A DNA stretch of 64,000 nt. Origin: Allobrachymonas denitrificans DSM 15123. GTDB lineage: Bacteria > Pseudomonadota > Gammaproteobacteria > Burkholderiales > Burkholderiaceae_C. A program made the position numbers and the translations under genes. Location: the NCBI RefSeq assembly GCF_900110225.1, contig NZ_FOCW01000004.1, positions 62,001-126,000 of the forward strand, in the 5' to 3' direction. The notes under the pieces are model-generated. The model had not been told where the DNA came from and searched no databases. It was given only the letters and a program-made list of their open reading frames with translations. Positions 41,926 through 51,063 of the stretch are shown here, in pieces. Within the stretch, counting starts at the first letter, position 1. Every line of letters starts with the position of its first letter.

Positions 41926-43386
41926 TCAGCGCAGGCGCACGTCGGCGCGCTGCGCGTATTGGTCGAACTGTTCGGGCACGCCGGCACTGTCCAGCAGGCG
42001 TGACAGGGCCAGTACGTAGTCGTGCGCCGCCTTGGCGCGTTCGGTTTCCACCCTGGTGTACTGGGTATGGGCGTCGATCAGGTCGATCATGGTGCTGGTG
42101 CCCTCCCGCAGGCCGCTGGAGCGCAGGCGCATCATTTCCTGCGCCAGCTGCACGCTCGGGGTCAGCGACAGGTACTGCTGGCGCGCGTCATCGACGGCGC
42201 GCCAGTTCTTCTCGACCAGCAGCGCGATGTCGCTGCGCACCTGGGCATCGGTGCGTTCGGCCTGGATGATCTTCTGCGCTGCGGCCTGCTGCATGCTGTG
42301 CCGGTCCACGGACGACCACAGCGTCCAGTGCGCCTGTACGCCGGCCACCCAGCTGGCATTGCTGCGCTGCAGCTCGCGCCGGCCGAACAGCGCGACGGTG
42401 GGTTTCCAGCGCGAGTTTTCCAGCGCGTGCAGCTGCTCGGCCTGGGCCTTCTTGGCGGCCACCTTGTCCAGCCCGGGATGATGGCCCAGGGCCAGCTGCC
42501 GGAACTGCTCCAGCGGCGGCAGCGGGCGGGTGTCGACAAACAGCGGCGTGCTCGGCTGCACGGCCTGTTCGCTGTGCAGCAGGCTTTGCAGGGCGGCCTG
42601 GGCCAGCGCCAGATCGCCCTGCGCCTTGAGCTGCTCACGTCGTGCCTGCTCCAGTGCCACGCTGGCCTGCAGCCGGTCCACGCGCGCAATCATGCCGACC
42701 TGCAGCAGACGCTCCGCGGCGTGGTCGTGCTCGGCAATGGTGCTGGCGGCCTGCTGGCGCAAGGCCACCGCCCGGCGTGCCAGCTGCACGCCGAAATAGC
42801 GCTGCACCAGCGTGTCCTCGAGCTGGTGCGTGGTGGCCTGGGCATCGGCCTGGGCTTCATCCTGCTGGGCGGCACTGAAATCCTTCACGGCCTGCGTCGC
42901 GCCGCCGGTATACACCGGCCACACGGCACTGATTGCCTGGCTGTTGCGCGTGCCCTTCAGGTGGTAGGGCAGCGCATCGGGAATCGCCTGGGGCAGGCGG
43001 GTGGCCAGCTGCCCCACGGGCTGGGCCAGCGGGCCGAGGGCGGGCAGCAACGGGCCCAGTTCGGACAGCCGGTTGCCGATTTCCTGCTTCGCCTCTGCCA
43101 GATCCAGTTCGCCATGCAGGCTGTAGCGGGTGTGGCTGGCCGAAAGCCCCACGATGGGCCCGCCCAGACCCTGCAGGCCCTGCGTCTGCAGGCGCTTGCT
43201 CTCCACGGCGGCCCGGGCTGCGGCAAGCTGGTCGGATACCTGCAGCAGGCGGGTGCGGGCGTCCTGCAGGCTCAGGGCCGTGGCCGCCGACGTGCGTGTC
43301 GCTGCATCCGGTGCGCCCTGCACGGCGGGCGCTGCTGCACAGAGCGCGGTCGCCAGAATCCAGGCAGTGAATCGCTCAGGCCGCAT
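41926..43386 (-). CDS. TolC-family outer-membrane efflux protein
   Basis: A 486-residue protein with a cleavable signal peptide (WILATALCAAAPAVQGA, cut near residue 25) and two outer-membrane-efflux repeats of long helices. No lipobox is present, unlike the RND partner at 22524. VDRLQASVALEQARRE and STMIDLIDAHTQYTRVETERAKAAHDY (quoted in part) mark the two halves. It overlaps merR by 11 bp and is the exit duct of the ABC-2 exporter. Confidence 0.88.
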   Translation of the reverse strand: MRPERFTAWILATALCAAAPAVQGAPDAATRTSAATALSLQDARTRLLQVSDQLAAARAAVESKRLQTQGLQGLGGPIVGLSASHTRYSLHGELDLAEAKQEIGNRLSELGPLLPALGPLAQPVGQLATRLPQAIPDALPYHLKGTRNSQAISAVWPVYTGGATQAVKDFSAAQQDEAQADAQATTHQLEDTLVQRYFGVQLARRAVALRQQAASTIAEHDHAAERLLQVGMIARVDRLQASVALEQARREQLKAQGDLALAQAALQSLLHSEQAVQPSTPLFVDTRPLPPLEQFRQLALGHHPGLDKVAAKKAQAEQLHALENSRWKPTVALFGRRELQRSNASWVAGVQAHWTLWSSVDRHSMQQAAAQKIIQAERTDAQVRSDIALLVEKNWRAVDDARQQYLSLTPSVQLAQEMMRLRSSGLREGTSTMIDLIDAHTQYTRVETERAKAAHDYVLALSRLLDSAGVPEQFDQYAQRADVRLR

Positions 43387-44248
43387 CCGATTGTCCGGAA
43401 GTCTCGTCGCGGGACGCGTTAGCCGCCATGCCGGCAGCCAGCGGCTGCAGGTTCTCGGCCAGATGCTCGGCCTCCTGCTGCAGGATCACCGGCAGCATGG
43501 CCTGGACGGCCTCCAGCAGCAGCAGCGGGGCACTTTGCAGCAGACGCTGCACCTGCTCGTCCTGATCTGCCTCGGGGCGCCGGCCGGCCTCCTGCAGCAC
43601 GGTGCGCAGGCTGCTGCGCACCAGACGGCGCAGGTCGCGGCTCACGGCTTCCTGCATTTCCAGCGCGTCGTCCAGCGGCACGCCCATGTCGGATAGCTGC
43701 TGCGCCACGGCGCGCAGGCCGGGTGTCAGGTATTCGATGCTGCCATCGGGCAGGATGCGCTGCAGGCCGCTGCGCACCAGCTGCTCGGTCTGGGCCGGCG
43801 TGAAGTCGGCGCGCCAGGTGGCCTCGATGGTGGACAGGGGCAGGCGCAGCGCTTCCTGGTCCACCGGAATATGCCAGGACAGCACGCGCGCCAGATCGCC
43901 CAGCTTGTTCCAGGCACCGGAGGCCTCGTTGCGGTTGTTCTGTTCCACCACGGCCTTGATGCGCTCCAGGCTCAGGCCCTGATTGCGCAGCATGCGGATG
44001 GCCTGCAACTGCGCCAGATGCTCCTCGCCGTACAGGCCGAGCCGGCCGCGCAGCGTGGGCGGCGGCAGCAGGCCGGCGCTGTTGTAGGCGCGGATGTTGC
44101 GCACCGTCATGCCGACCTGGGTGGCCAGCTCCTCAATGGTCATGGTGTGTGAACTGGCGGGACGGCGCTGCTGCACGGCACGCAGGGCGCTGTCCGTGGC
44201 AAGCACGGTCTGTGGGGGTTCGGAAGGCGAAGGGCTGAATTCGGTCAT
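43376..44248 (-). CDS. MerR-family transcriptional regulator of the exporter operon
   Basis: A 290-residue regulator with the MerR winged helix at residues ~36-105 (MTIEELATQVGMTVRNIRAY, SAGLLPPP, GLYGEEHLAQL). The C-terminal ~170 residues form a large helical effector domain without the Cys pattern of metal sensors, so an organic ligand is likely. The chosen ATG leaves a 35-residue head; an inner ATG at the winged helix is possible. A perfect ATGTGACA/TGTCACAT dyad lies 12 bp upstream. It is the first gene of the operon. Confidence 0.87.
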   Translation of the reverse strand: MTEFSPSPSEPPQTVLATDSALRAVQQRRPASSHTMTIEELATQVGMTVRNIRAYNSAGLLPPPTLRGRLGLYGEEHLAQLQAIRMLRNQGLSLERIKAVVEQNNRNEASGAWNKLGDLARVLSWHIPVDQEALRLPLSTIEATWRADFTPAQTEQLVRSGLQRILPDGSIEYLTPGLRAVAQQLSDMGVPLDDALEMQEAVSRDLRRLVRSSLRTVLQEAGRRPEADQDEQVQRLLQSAPLLLLEAVQAMLPVILQQEAEHLAENLQPLAAGMAANASRDETSGQSDAA

Positions 44249-44260
44249 GGGTGACTTTCT

Positions 44261-44283
44261 ATGTGACAGCGATTATGTCACAT
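44261..44283. promoter_or_regulatory. Dyad ATGTGACA-N7-TGTCACAT, likely MerR operator
   Basis: Perfect 8-bp arms spaced by 7 bp, immediately upstream of the merR-type start, with a further TGTCAT half-site at 44290-44295. CATAAT within it on the minus strand could be the -10 element, so the site would sit in the promoter as MerR sites do. Confidence 0.6.
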
Positions 44284-44313
44284 GAGAGATGTCATATAAA
44301 GGGCAAACCCTAT

Positions 44314-44330
44314 CCTGCCATATCGGCAGG
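44314..44330 (-). terminator. Possible terminator of corA
   Basis: CCTGCC and GGCAGG form a perfect 6-bp stem with a 5-nt loop about 18 bp past the corA stop. On the minus strand it is followed by ATAGGGTTTG, a poor T-run. Confidence 0.4.
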
Positions 44331-44347
44331 CCATCGGCCACAGGGTT

Positions 44348-45334
44348 TTACTTGAGCCAGCCGCGCTTGCGGAAGTACCACATGGGCAGCAGGGCGCTGG
44401 CAATCATCAGTCCGAGCGCCCAGGCGTAGCCATACTGCCACTCCAGTTCCGGCATGAAGCGGAAGTTCATGCCGTACAGGCTGGCCACCAGCGTCGGCGG
44501 CAGCAGCGCCACGCTGGCCACCGAGAACAGCTTGATGATCTTGTTCTGGTTGATGTTGATGAAACCGACCGTCGCATCCATCAGGAAGTTGATCTTGTCG
44601 AACAGGAAGGTGGTGTGGCTGTCGAGCGAGTCGATATCGCGCATGATCTGGCGCGCTTCCTCGAACTGCTCGGCATTGAGCATGCGGCTGCGCATCATGA
44701 AGCTGACGGCGCGGCGCGTGTCGGTCGCGTTGCGGCGGATGCGGCCGTTCATGTCTTCCTGGCGGGCAATGGTGGCTAGCACCTCGCCGGCCACGTCGTC
44801 GGTCACGTCGCCTTTCAGCACGCGGGTGCTGGCGTGCTCCAGCTCCTCGTGGATTTCCTCCAGCGTGTCGGCGCTGTACTCGGCGTCGGCGTCGAACAGC
44901 TTGAGCAGCAGTTCCTTGGCATCGGTGATCAGCCCCGGCATGCGGCGCGCGCGCAGGCGCAGCAGGCGGAACACCGGCACCGTGTCGTCGTGGATGGAGA
45001 ACAGGATGTTGTAGCTCTTCAGCTCCGGATTGCTCTGGTTCAGGATGAAGGCCACGCGCTCGGTGCTCGGGTCATCGAAATCGGCCACCAGAAAGTCGGC
45101 GCGGATGTGCAGCTCGCCGTTGTCTTCCTCGTAGAAGCGGGCGGATTCCTCGATGTCCTCGTCCATCGCGTCTTCCGGGATGGACAGGCCGTAGTGCTGC
45201 TTGATCCAGCGTTTTTCCTCGAGGGTGGGGTCTTCCAGATCGACCCAGATCGGCGTGAACCGGGTCAGCTCCTCGAGCGACTCGATCTCTTCCTGAAACA
45301 GGCGGCCATTGGCCAGCGTGAAGATGTTCAGCAT
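44348..45334 (-). CDS. corA: Magnesium/cobalt transporter CorA
   Basis: A 328-residue CorA: a large cytoplasmic N-terminal funnel, a long stalk helix, and two C-terminal membrane helices joined by the selectivity motif YGMNFRFMPEL. It forms a pentameric Mg2+ channel in the inner membrane. The C-terminus ends in basic residues (YFRKRGWLK) as usual. ATG 45332-45334 (MLNIFTLANG) is chosen because AGGA lies 9 nt upstream. It is a single gene. Confidence 0.95.
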   Translation of the reverse strand: MLNIFTLANGRLFQEEIESLEELTRFTPIWVDLEDPTLEEKRWIKQHYGLSIPEDAMDEDIEESARFYEEDNGELHIRADFLVADFDDPSTERVAFILNQSNPELKSYNILFSIHDDTVPVFRLLRLRARRMPGLITDAKELLLKLFDADAEYSADTLEEIHEELEHASTRVLKGDVTDDVAGEVLATIARQEDMNGRIRRNATDTRRAVSFMMRSRMLNAEQFEEARQIMRDIDSLDSHTTFLFDKINFLMDATVGFININQNKIIKLFSVASVALLPPTLVASLYGMNFRFMPELEWQYGYAWALGLMIASALLPMWYFRKRGWLK

Positions 45335-45520
45335 GACGGATATTCCTGCGGCCACGCGCAAGGCATGGCCGGTATGGCGGGGGATAACGGCGATGGGGAG
45401 GCTTCCGCTGCCCGCGACCGCCGGCTCGGGGCCGCGAATCCGTCAGGGGGCGGAAGCTAGCAACTAGGGCTGGGTTCCATGGGGTGTAAAGCAAATGCTC
45501 CACATGATGAAGAAGCCGAA

Positions 45521-45549
45521 ATTATCGCACTGCAACATGACGGCCACAA
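45521..45549 (-). promoter_or_regulatory. Candidate sigma-70 promoter of corA
   Basis: On the minus strand TTGTGG and GATAAT are separated by 17 bp. The -10 matches consensus at 5 of 6 positions, the -35 at 3 of 6. It lies about 190 bp upstream of the corA start. Confidence 0.4.
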
Positions 45550-45582
45550 GGCATGCCGCGCGCCGCGGGCGTCCGCCCAACG

Positions 45583-45615
45583 AAAAAACGGGCGTGCCGT
45601 TGCTGGCACACCCGT
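45583..45615 (-). terminator. Intrinsic terminator of yjcH-actP
   Basis: On the minus strand ACGGG-t-GTGCC and GGCAC-g-CCCGT form a long stem around a 6-nt loop, followed by TTTTTT. It starts about 45 bp past the actP stop. Confidence 0.88.
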
Positions 45616-45661
45616 TTCAAGGCGTTTGCGGCACCCGGGGCAGCCCGGGCACCGGTTGCGA

Positions 45662-47341
45662 TCAGTGGTTCGATGCGGAAGCCGCGCCGTAGCCGGTCTG
45701 GGCACGCACGTACTGGTCGTCGAAGGCCTCGATCTCGTTCTTTGCACGCACGCTGCTGTCCGTCTTCGAGAAGATGTAGGCCAGCAGGAAGGCCACCGGC
45801 ATGGCGAACAGGGCCGGCTGCGTGTACGGGAACAGCGGAGCGGCATTGCCCAGCACGTCCACCCACACGGACTTGGAGAACAGCACGAACAGCACGGCAG
45901 ACACCAGGCCGCCGTAGCCGCCCCACAGCGCGCCGCGCGTGGTCAGGCCCTTCCAGTACATGGACAGGATCAGCACCGGGAAGTTGGCGGCAGCCGCCAC
46001 GCCGAAGGCCAGACCCACCATGAAGGCGATGTTCTGCTTCTCGAAGGCGATGCCCAGCACGATGGCCAGCAGGCCCAGTGCCACGGTGGCGTACTTGGAC
46101 ACGCGGATCTCGTCGGTCTCGGAGACCTGGCCCTTCTTGATCACGCGGGCATACAGGTCATGCGAGATGGCGGAGGCACCGGCCAGCGCCAGGCCCGACA
46201 CCACGGCCAGGATGGTGGCAAAGGCCACGGCAGCCAGGAAGCCCAGCAGCATGTTGCCGCCCACGGCCTTGGACAGGTGCATGGCAACCATGTTGCCGCC
46301 ACCGATCAGCTTGCCCTGCAGGTCGCCGCCTTCGAAGAACTCGGGGTTCTGGCCGACGATCACGATGGAGGCCAGGCCCATGATGAAGATCACGTTGAAG
46401 AAGTAGGCCACGAAACCGGAGGCGTACAGCACGGACTTGCGCGCTTCCTTGGCGTCGGTCACGGTGAAGAAGCGCATCAGGATGTGCGGCAGGCCGGCGG
46501 TGCCGAACATCAGGCCCAGGCCCAGGGAGATGGCGGTGACCGGATCGGCCAGCAGGCTGCCCGGATACATCAGCTTGTCGCCCAGCTTGTGCACTTCGGT
46601 CACGCGGGTGACCATCTCGCTGTAGGAGAAACCGAACTGGCTGAAGGCCAGCACCATCACCAGCGTGCCACCTGCCAGCAGCAGGCCGGCCTTGATGATC
46701 TGCACCCAGGTGGTGGCCACCATGCCGCCGAAGGTCACGTAGACCATCATCAGGATACCCACGGCGAAGATGGCGACGTTGTAGTCCAGGCCGAACAGCA
46801 GCTTGATCAGCTGGCCGGCACCCACCATCTGCGCGATCAGGTAGAAGCAGACCACGGTCAGCGAGGAAATCGCAGCCATGGTGCGGATCTTGCCTTGGTC
46901 GAGGCGGTAGGCGGTGATGTCGGAGAAGGTGAAGCGGCCCAGGTTGCGCAGGCGCTCGGCCATCAGGAACAGGATGATGGGCCAGCCGGCGAAGAAGGCC
47001 ATCATGTAGATGTAGCCGTCGTAGCCGGAGGTGAAGGTCATGGCCGTCAGGCCCAGCAGCGTGGCGGCAGACATGTAGTCACCCGCGATCGCCATGCCGT
47101 TCTGGAAGCCGGTGATGCCGCCGCCGGCGGTGTAGAAATCGGCCGCCGACTTGGTGCGGCGTGCCGCCCAGTAGGTGATCCCCATGGTCAGTGCCACGAA
47201 GATCAGGAACATGATGATGGCGTGCCAGTTGGTGGCCTGCTTCTGGATGGCGCCTTCCATGGCGGGGCCGGCGGCCAGTGCCAGTGCGGGAGTGGCCAGC
47301 AGCGGCGCAGCCAGCAGACGGGAAATCAGTTTGCCCTGCAT
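45662..47341 (-). CDS. actP: Cation/acetate symporter ActP
   Basis: A 559-residue sodium:solute symporter of the ActP type with an N-terminal signal-like segment ([16 protein letters not shown]) and about 13 membrane helices. Family motifs are [40 protein letters not shown] and [12 protein letters not shown]. It imports acetate and other short carboxylates with Na+ or H+. Its ATG overlaps the yjcH stop (TAATG), so the two are coupled. A good terminator follows. Confidence 0.94.
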   Translation of the reverse strand: MQGKLISRLLAAPLLATPALALAAGPAMEGAIQKQATNWHAIIMFLIFVALTMGITYWAARRTKSAADFYTAGGGITGFQNGMAIAGDYMSAATLLGLTAMTFTSGYDGYIYMMAFFAGWPIILFLMAERLRNLGRFTFSDITAYRLDQGKIRTMAAISSLTVVCFYLIAQMVGAGQLIKLLFGLDYNVAIFAVGILMMVYVTFGGMVATTWVQIIKAGLLLAGGTLVMVLAFSQFGFSYSEMVTRVTEVHKLGDKLMYPGSLLADPVTAISLGLGLMFGTAGLPHILMRFFTVTDAKEARKSVLYASGFVAYFFNVIFIMGLASIVIVGQNPEFFEGGDLQGKLIGGGNMVAMHLSKAVGGNMLLGFLAAVAFATILAVVSGLALAGASAISHDLYARVIKKGQVSETDEIRVSKYATVALGLLAIVLGIAFEKQNIAFMVGLAFGVAAAANFPVLILSMYWKGLTTRGALWGGYGGLVSAVLFVLFSKSVWVDVLGNAAPLFPYTQPALFAMPVAFLLAYIFSKTDSSVRAKNEIEAFDDQYVRAQTGYGAASASNH

Positions 47342-47661
47342 TATTTGCCTCCCTTGGCTGCGTCGCGGATGATCTTCTGGTTCAGCGCGTCGAACTCGGT
47401 ATTGGCGCGGCGCACGTAGTAGGCGGTCAGCACCCAGAACAGCACGAACAGGAACAGTTCCAGCACCACGCCCACGGTGAACTTGGAACCTTCCGCGATG
47501 GGCTGGCCCAGGGCGGTGGGGTTGAAGGCCACGGTCAGCACGAAACCGTAGAACAGCACCAGCACGATCACGGCCAGTGTCCAGGCGAAGCGGCTGCGCT
47601 TTTGCACCAGCTCCTTGAATTGCGGATGGTTCCGCATGTTTTTGTAGATGGCACTGCTCAT
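47341..47661 (-). CDS. yjcH: DUF485 inner-membrane protein YjcH
   Basis: A 106-residue protein with two membrane helices ([19 protein letters not shown] and [19 protein letters not shown]) and the DUF485 head [17 protein letters not shown]. It is the customary partner of ActP in acetate uptake operons; its own role is not settled. ATG 47659-47661 has AAAGGGG upstream. An 18-bp palindrome lies 16 bp before the start. Confidence 0.93.
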   Translation of the reverse strand: MSSAIYKNMRNHPQFKELVQKRSRFAWTLAVIVLVLFYGFVLTVAFNPTALGQPIAEGSKFTVGVVLELFLFVLFWVLTAYYVRRANTEFDALNQKIIRDAAKGGK

Positions 47662-47677
47662 GGGCCGCCCCTTTCTA

Positions 47678-47695
47678 GTTGACGTTTGCGTTAAC
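47678..47695. promoter_or_regulatory. 18-bp near-palindrome upstream of yjcH-actP
   Basis: GTTGACGTTTGCGTTAAC is nearly palindromic (GTT-ACG arms with mismatches near the ends and centre) and matches the maeB-upstream palindrome at 15 of 18 bases. It sits downstream of a TACAAT -10-like element (47715-47720), where a repressor could block transcription. Confidence 0.6.
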
Positions 47696-47834
47696 TTCAA
47701 TTTATCCGGAGCGGATTGTAGGGGGCTGAGTTTCGTTCTGGCTTACAAAGGGCGAAAACTGTCGGATTAACGACAAAACAAGGGTTTTTGCCGAGACTTG
47801 GCGGGAAATGAAAGCACGATGTGGAAAATGAAAC

Positions 47835-47856
47835 AAGGGTTAACCCTTAGTTAAGG
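47835..47856. repeat. Overlapping palindromes between actP and the peptidase pseudogene
   Basis: AAGGGTTAACCCTT (47835-47848) is a perfect 14-bp palindrome and CCTTA-GT-TAAGG (47845-47856) overlaps it. They lie about 80 bp past the pseudogene stop and 140 bp upstream of the yjcH promoter region, so either a terminator-like or an operator role is possible. Confidence 0.35.
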
Positions 47857-47936
47857 TATCCGGCAAGCCTTCACATCCGCCTGCTCCATGGTCAGCCCCT
47901 GAAAAAGGCATGCCGCGACGGTGTTGCGCAGGGGTT

Positions 47937-48704
47937 TCAGGCCGTCCAGACGGGGTCGCTGCCGCTGTCCGGCGCGCGATCCAGCAGTCCGTGTTTGACC
48001 AGCCGCTTCTGCTCGTCGGGCGTGGGCCCGCGCTGCAGCTGGCGCTGAAAATCGGCCAGGATGGCACCGTCCCCGTGGGCGAGGTAGTAGTCCCAGCGGT
48101 TGCACTGGCCGTAGGTCTTGTGGTTGCCCTCGCCCATGCCCGAGGGAAACATGTTGGCATTGAGCGTGGCCAGGTGTTCCAGGATGCTGGCGTCGTCGTC
48201 GCCGGCCAGTTTCATGTGGGCGATCTCGCCGAACACATCGCGCGTGCGCACGCCGAAGTCGTCCTCGTTCTCGATGGCGAGCGGAAACTACAGCTCGCTG
48301 CGCCCGCCCACCTTCTCGAGGCACAGGGTGTACTGGTTGAGCCAGGCATGGGCCTCGCCCATCTCGCGCGAGCGGGCGTAGGCCTCGGCCGAGCCAAAGC
48401 TGTCCATCGCGTTCCACTGCTCCGGGTAGAACAGGGCATGCCCCAGCTCGTGCGCCAGCGAGGAATAGCGTGAGTGGGTGCGCTGTGCCGGATCTTCCGG
48501 CACGTAGAAACTGATCGCCGAAGGGTGGCCGTTGGCCGCGGAAAAGGCTGCCGGAATGGCCTGCACGCGCCCACCCTGCGCATAAAAGCGCGTGAGCTGC
48601 TCCCACATCGGCGGCGTATTGCGCACCGCCTGGATTTCCGGCTCGGGAAAGCCGGCCGCACGCAGGTCGGCCAGCATGGCGATGGGGTCGGGAGCAGCAG
48701 GCAT
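47937..48704 (-). pseudogene. HELGH zinc metallopeptidase-like gene interrupted by one in-frame TAG
   Basis: One continuous reading frame of 255 codons starting at ATG 48702-48704 is broken by a single TAG at 48288-48290, after residue 138. Upstream of it lies SSLAHELGHALFYPEQW with a zinc-binding HExxH and a later Glu (GEAHAWLNQ) that could be the third ligand. Downstream the frame continues (FPLAIENEDDFG, GQCNRWDYYLAHGDGA) to TGA at 47937. A CAG-to-TAG change would explain it. No signal peptide is seen. The ATG directly follows the aroC stop (TGAATG), so it was coupled to aroC. Family and substrate are unknown to me. Confidence 0.75.
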
Positions 48705-49799
48705 TCAGCCGAGACGGGCCACGTCCGGCGTATCCACCTGCACATCTGCACACTGGGCGCGATGGCGCAGCGCATGCTCCATCACCACCAGCGCCAGCAG
48801 CGCCTCGGCAATCGGCGTGGCGCGGATGCCCACACAGGGGTCGTGCCGGCCCTTGGTCTGCACCACGGTCGGGTTGCCGTGCAGGTCGATGGAATCGCGC
48901 GGCGTCATGATGGAACTGGTCGGCTTGATCGCGATGCTCACTTCCAGATCCTGCCCGCTGCTGATGCCGCCGAGGATGCCGCCGGCATGGTTGCTGGCAA
49001 AGCCCTGCGGCGTTGGCGAATCGCCGTGGTAGCTGCCTTTCTGCGCCACCGTGGCAAAGCCGTCGCCAATCTCCACACCCTTGACGGCATTCAGGCCCAT
49101 CATGGCGTGCGCGATGTCGGCGTCGAGCCGGTCGTAGATCGGCTCGCCCAGGCCCACCGGCACGCGGGTGGCCGTCACGCGCAGTTTGGCGCCGCAGCTG
49201 TCACCGGCCTTGCGCAGGCTGTCCATGTAGGCCTCCAGCGCGCTCACGTCGGCGCAGGGGGCAAAGAACGGGTTGTCGGGCACATGTTCCCAGCCCTCGA
49301 AGGGGATCGGCAGCTCGCCCAGTTGCGTCATGCAGCCGCGGAATTCCATGCCGAACTTTTCCTTCAGCCATTTCTTGGCCACCGCGCCGGCAGCCACGGT
49401 CGGAGCCGTCAGGCGAGCGGACGAGCGCCCGCCGCCGCGCGGATCGCGGATGCCGAACTTGTGCCAGTAGCCGTAGTCGGCATGGCCGGGGCGGAAGGTC
49501 TGCAGGATCTCGCCATAGTCCTTGCTGCGCTGGTCGGTGTTGCGGATCAGCAGGCAGATCGGGGTGCCGGTGGTGCGGCCCTCGTACACGCCGGAGAGGA
49601 TTTCCACCTGGTCCGCCTCGGCGCGCTGCGTCACGTGGCGGCTGGTGCCGGGACGGCGCCGGTCCAGATCGGGCTGGATGTCTGCCGCCGACAGCAGCAT
49701 GCCCGGCGGGCAGCCGTCGATCACGCAGCCAATGGCCGGGCCGTGGGATTCACCAAAATTGGTGACTGCAAACAGGTTTCCTAGGGTATTGCCGCTCAT
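48705..49799 (-). CDS. aroC: Chorismate synthase
   Basis: A 364-residue AroC: the last shikimate step, converting 5-enolpyruvylshikimate 3-phosphate to chorismate with reduced FMN. Signatures are [46 protein letters not shown] (in part) and [17 protein letters not shown]. Length matches the family. The start ATG lies about 50 bp from the divergent DUF2214 gene. The stop is followed at once by the ATG of the interrupted peptidase gene. Confidence 0.97.
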   Translation of the reverse strand: MSGNTLGNLFAVTNFGESHGPAIGCVIDGCPPGMLLSAADIQPDLDRRRPGTSRHVTQRAEADQVEILSGVYEGRTTGTPICLLIRNTDQRSKDYGEILQTFRPGHADYGYWHKFGIRDPRGGGRSSARLTAPTVAAGAVAKKWLKEKFGMEFRGCMTQLGELPIPFEGWEHVPDNPFFAPCADVSALEAYMDSLRKAGDSCGAKLRVTATRVPVGLGEPIYDRLDADIAHAMMGLNAVKGVEIGDGFATVAQKGSYHGDSPTPQGFASNHAGGILGGISSGQDLEVSIAIKPTSSIMTPRDSIDLHGNPTVVQTKGRHDPCVGIRATPIAEALLALVVMEHALRHRAQCADVQVDTPDVARLG

Positions 49800-49850
49800 T
49801 CCGCGATTATCGGGGATAAGCTAGCGGATGCCCTGATTTTTGGAGTCCCC

Positions 49851-50306
49851 ATGCTCGAAGCCACCCTCGCCTATCTGCATTTCATCGCCATCCTGAGCAT
49901 GACGGTGTTCCTCGGCTCCGAAGCGGCGCTGTGCCGCACCGAGTGGATGAACGGCGCCATGCTGCGCCGTCTGGTGCGGGTGGACCTGATCTACCTGACC
50001 TTTGCCGTGCTGGTGCTGGCCAGCGGCACGGCGCGCATGGTGTGGGGGGCCAAGGGGCTGGACTGGTACCTGGCGCAGCCGCTGCTGCACCTGAAAATCA
50101 CCATCTTCCTGGTGATGCTGTGGCTGTCGGTGCGCCCCACGCTGCGCTTTCGCCAGTGGGTGCGTGCGCATGAAGCCGATGGCAGCCTGCCGTCCGAGCC
50201 GGAAGTGCGGCAGATCCGCCGCCGCATCATGGTGTCCTCGCACCTGATGCTGCTGATTCCGCTGCCGGCCGTGCTGGTAGCGCGCGGTTTCAACTTCACC
50301 TTCTGA
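49851..50306 (+). CDS. DUF2214-family membrane protein
   Basis: A 151-residue protein with four membrane helices (residues ~5-25, ~43-65, ~77-97 and ~128-147) and a polar loop between the last two (HEADGSLPSEPEVRQIRRR). This layout and EWMNGAMLRRLVRVDLIYL match DUF2214, a family of no assigned role. It is divergent from aroC. Confidence 0.72.
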   Translation: MLEATLAYLHFIAILSMTVFLGSEAALCRTEWMNGAMLRRLVRVDLIYLTFAVLVLASGTARMVWGAKGLDWYLAQPLLHLKITIFLVMLWLSVRPTLRFRQWVRAHEADGSLPSEPEVRQIRRRIMVSSHLMLLIPLPAVLVARGFNFTF

Positions 50307-50382
50307 TCATGCCCCGTTTTTGCCCCATGGCAAACCTGCCCCCCATTAACCCTGAGATGGATCAAGAAATATTTCTGTCATC

Positions 50383-50411
50383 TTGTCTTTTGCGGGGGGT
50401 GGCCGCATAGT
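50383..50411 (+). promoter_or_regulatory. Candidate sigma-70 promoter of hpf
   Basis: TTGTCT and CATAGT are separated by 17 bp, each matching consensus at 4 of 6 positions, about 105 bp before the hpf start. No -24/-12 sigma-54 element is evident. Confidence 0.4.
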
Positions 50412-50517
50412 AGAGACAACGGACGGGCGGTTGTGACGGCAGCCTCCCGCCGGGCGGTTCCGACCTGCGAGGCGAACCGGAATTGAAGTGCAAGGCCCCA
50501 AGGCCAAGGAGGACTTT

Positions 50518-50865
50518 ATGAATCTGACCATCAGTGGACATCACCTGGAAGTGACCCCTGCCCTGCGCGACTACGTAACCACCAAGCTTGATCGCATCAC
50601 CCGTCATTTCGATCAGGTCGTCGACGTTCGCGTTCTGCTATCCATCGACAACACCAGCGACAAGGATCGCAAGCAGCGTGCCGAGTGCAATATCCGCGTC
50701 AAGGGAAGCGACATCCATGCCGAGAGCAATCAGCAGGACATGTACGCTGCCATCGATGACTTGATGGACAAGCTCGATCGCCAGATCATCCGCCACAAGG
50801 ACAAGCTGACGACGCACAATTCCGAGGCCCAGCGCCGCATGATGCAGGAAATGCAGCAGCAGTAA
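50518..50865 (+). CDS. hpf: Ribosome hibernation promoting factor (short type)
   Basis: A 115-residue HPF/YfiA-family protein that binds the 30S decoding site and inactivates or dimerises ribosomes in stationary phase. It shows [20 protein letters not shown] at the N-terminus, the basic [21 protein letters not shown] strand and [17 protein letters not shown]. It lacks the long-form C-terminal dimer domain. ATG 50518 has AAGGAGGA about 5 nt upstream; the frame extends ten codons further without need. It is followed by a strong terminator, so ptsN needs another promoter. Confidence 0.93.
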   Translation: MNLTISGHHLEVTPALRDYVTTKLDRITRHFDQVVDVRVLLSIDNTSDKDRKQRAECNIRVKGSDIHAESNQQDMYAAIDDLMDKLDRQIIRHKDKLTTHNSEAQRRMMQEMQQQ

Positions 50866-50885
50866 TCCGGGTCTGATCCAGGATG

Positions 50886-50921
50886 CAGCCTGATGCCGTC
50901 GCGTCAGGCTGTTTTGTTTTT
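50886..50921 (+). terminator. Intrinsic terminator of hpf
   Basis: CAGCCTGA and TCAGGCTG form an 8-bp stem around a 10-nt loop, followed by TTTTGTTTTT. Confidence 0.92.
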
Positions 50922-50970
50922 GTCACAGGCCTGGTCGCTCCCCTCCCTCCCGAAAGCGGCGTTCTGGCGG

Positions 50971-51000
50971 CCTTGTCCGACAAGGCGTGTCATGCATGAC
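50971..51000. promoter_or_regulatory. Two palindromes upstream of ptsN
   Basis: CCTTGTC-c-GACAAGG (50971-50985, perfect) and GTCATGCATGAC (50989-51000, perfect) lie 64-93 bp before ptsN, upstream of a CATAAT -10-like element at 51035-51040. They may be operators. Confidence 0.4.
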
Positions 51001-51063
51001 AGGGTTTTCACCGAGCAAAGTTTTACAATGTGTGCATAATCGGGCAAAGTCTGCATTAACCCA

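Larger units (their letters stand above)
45335..45661. other. 327-bp non-coding stretch between corA and actP
   Basis: No gene is seen. It holds the actP terminator (45583-45615) and a candidate corA promoter (45521-45549). The remaining ~190 bp form a long corA leader in which I recognise no known riboswitch. Confidence 0.6.

Noticed and set aside
45483-47419. A 646-codon plus-strand frame opposite actP and yjcH
   Set aside because: His/Gln/Gly-rich shadow of two well-recognised membrane proteins.
47851-48753. A 300-codon minus-strand frame over the peptidase pseudogene
   Set aside because: Its product is Arg/Gly/Pro-rich and lacks motifs; the frame with HELGH and continuous coding on both sides of the TAG is the real one.
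50307-50517. Sigma-54 promoter for hpf
   Set aside because: No GG-N10-GC element with the right flanks was found; a weak sigma-70 pair fits better.
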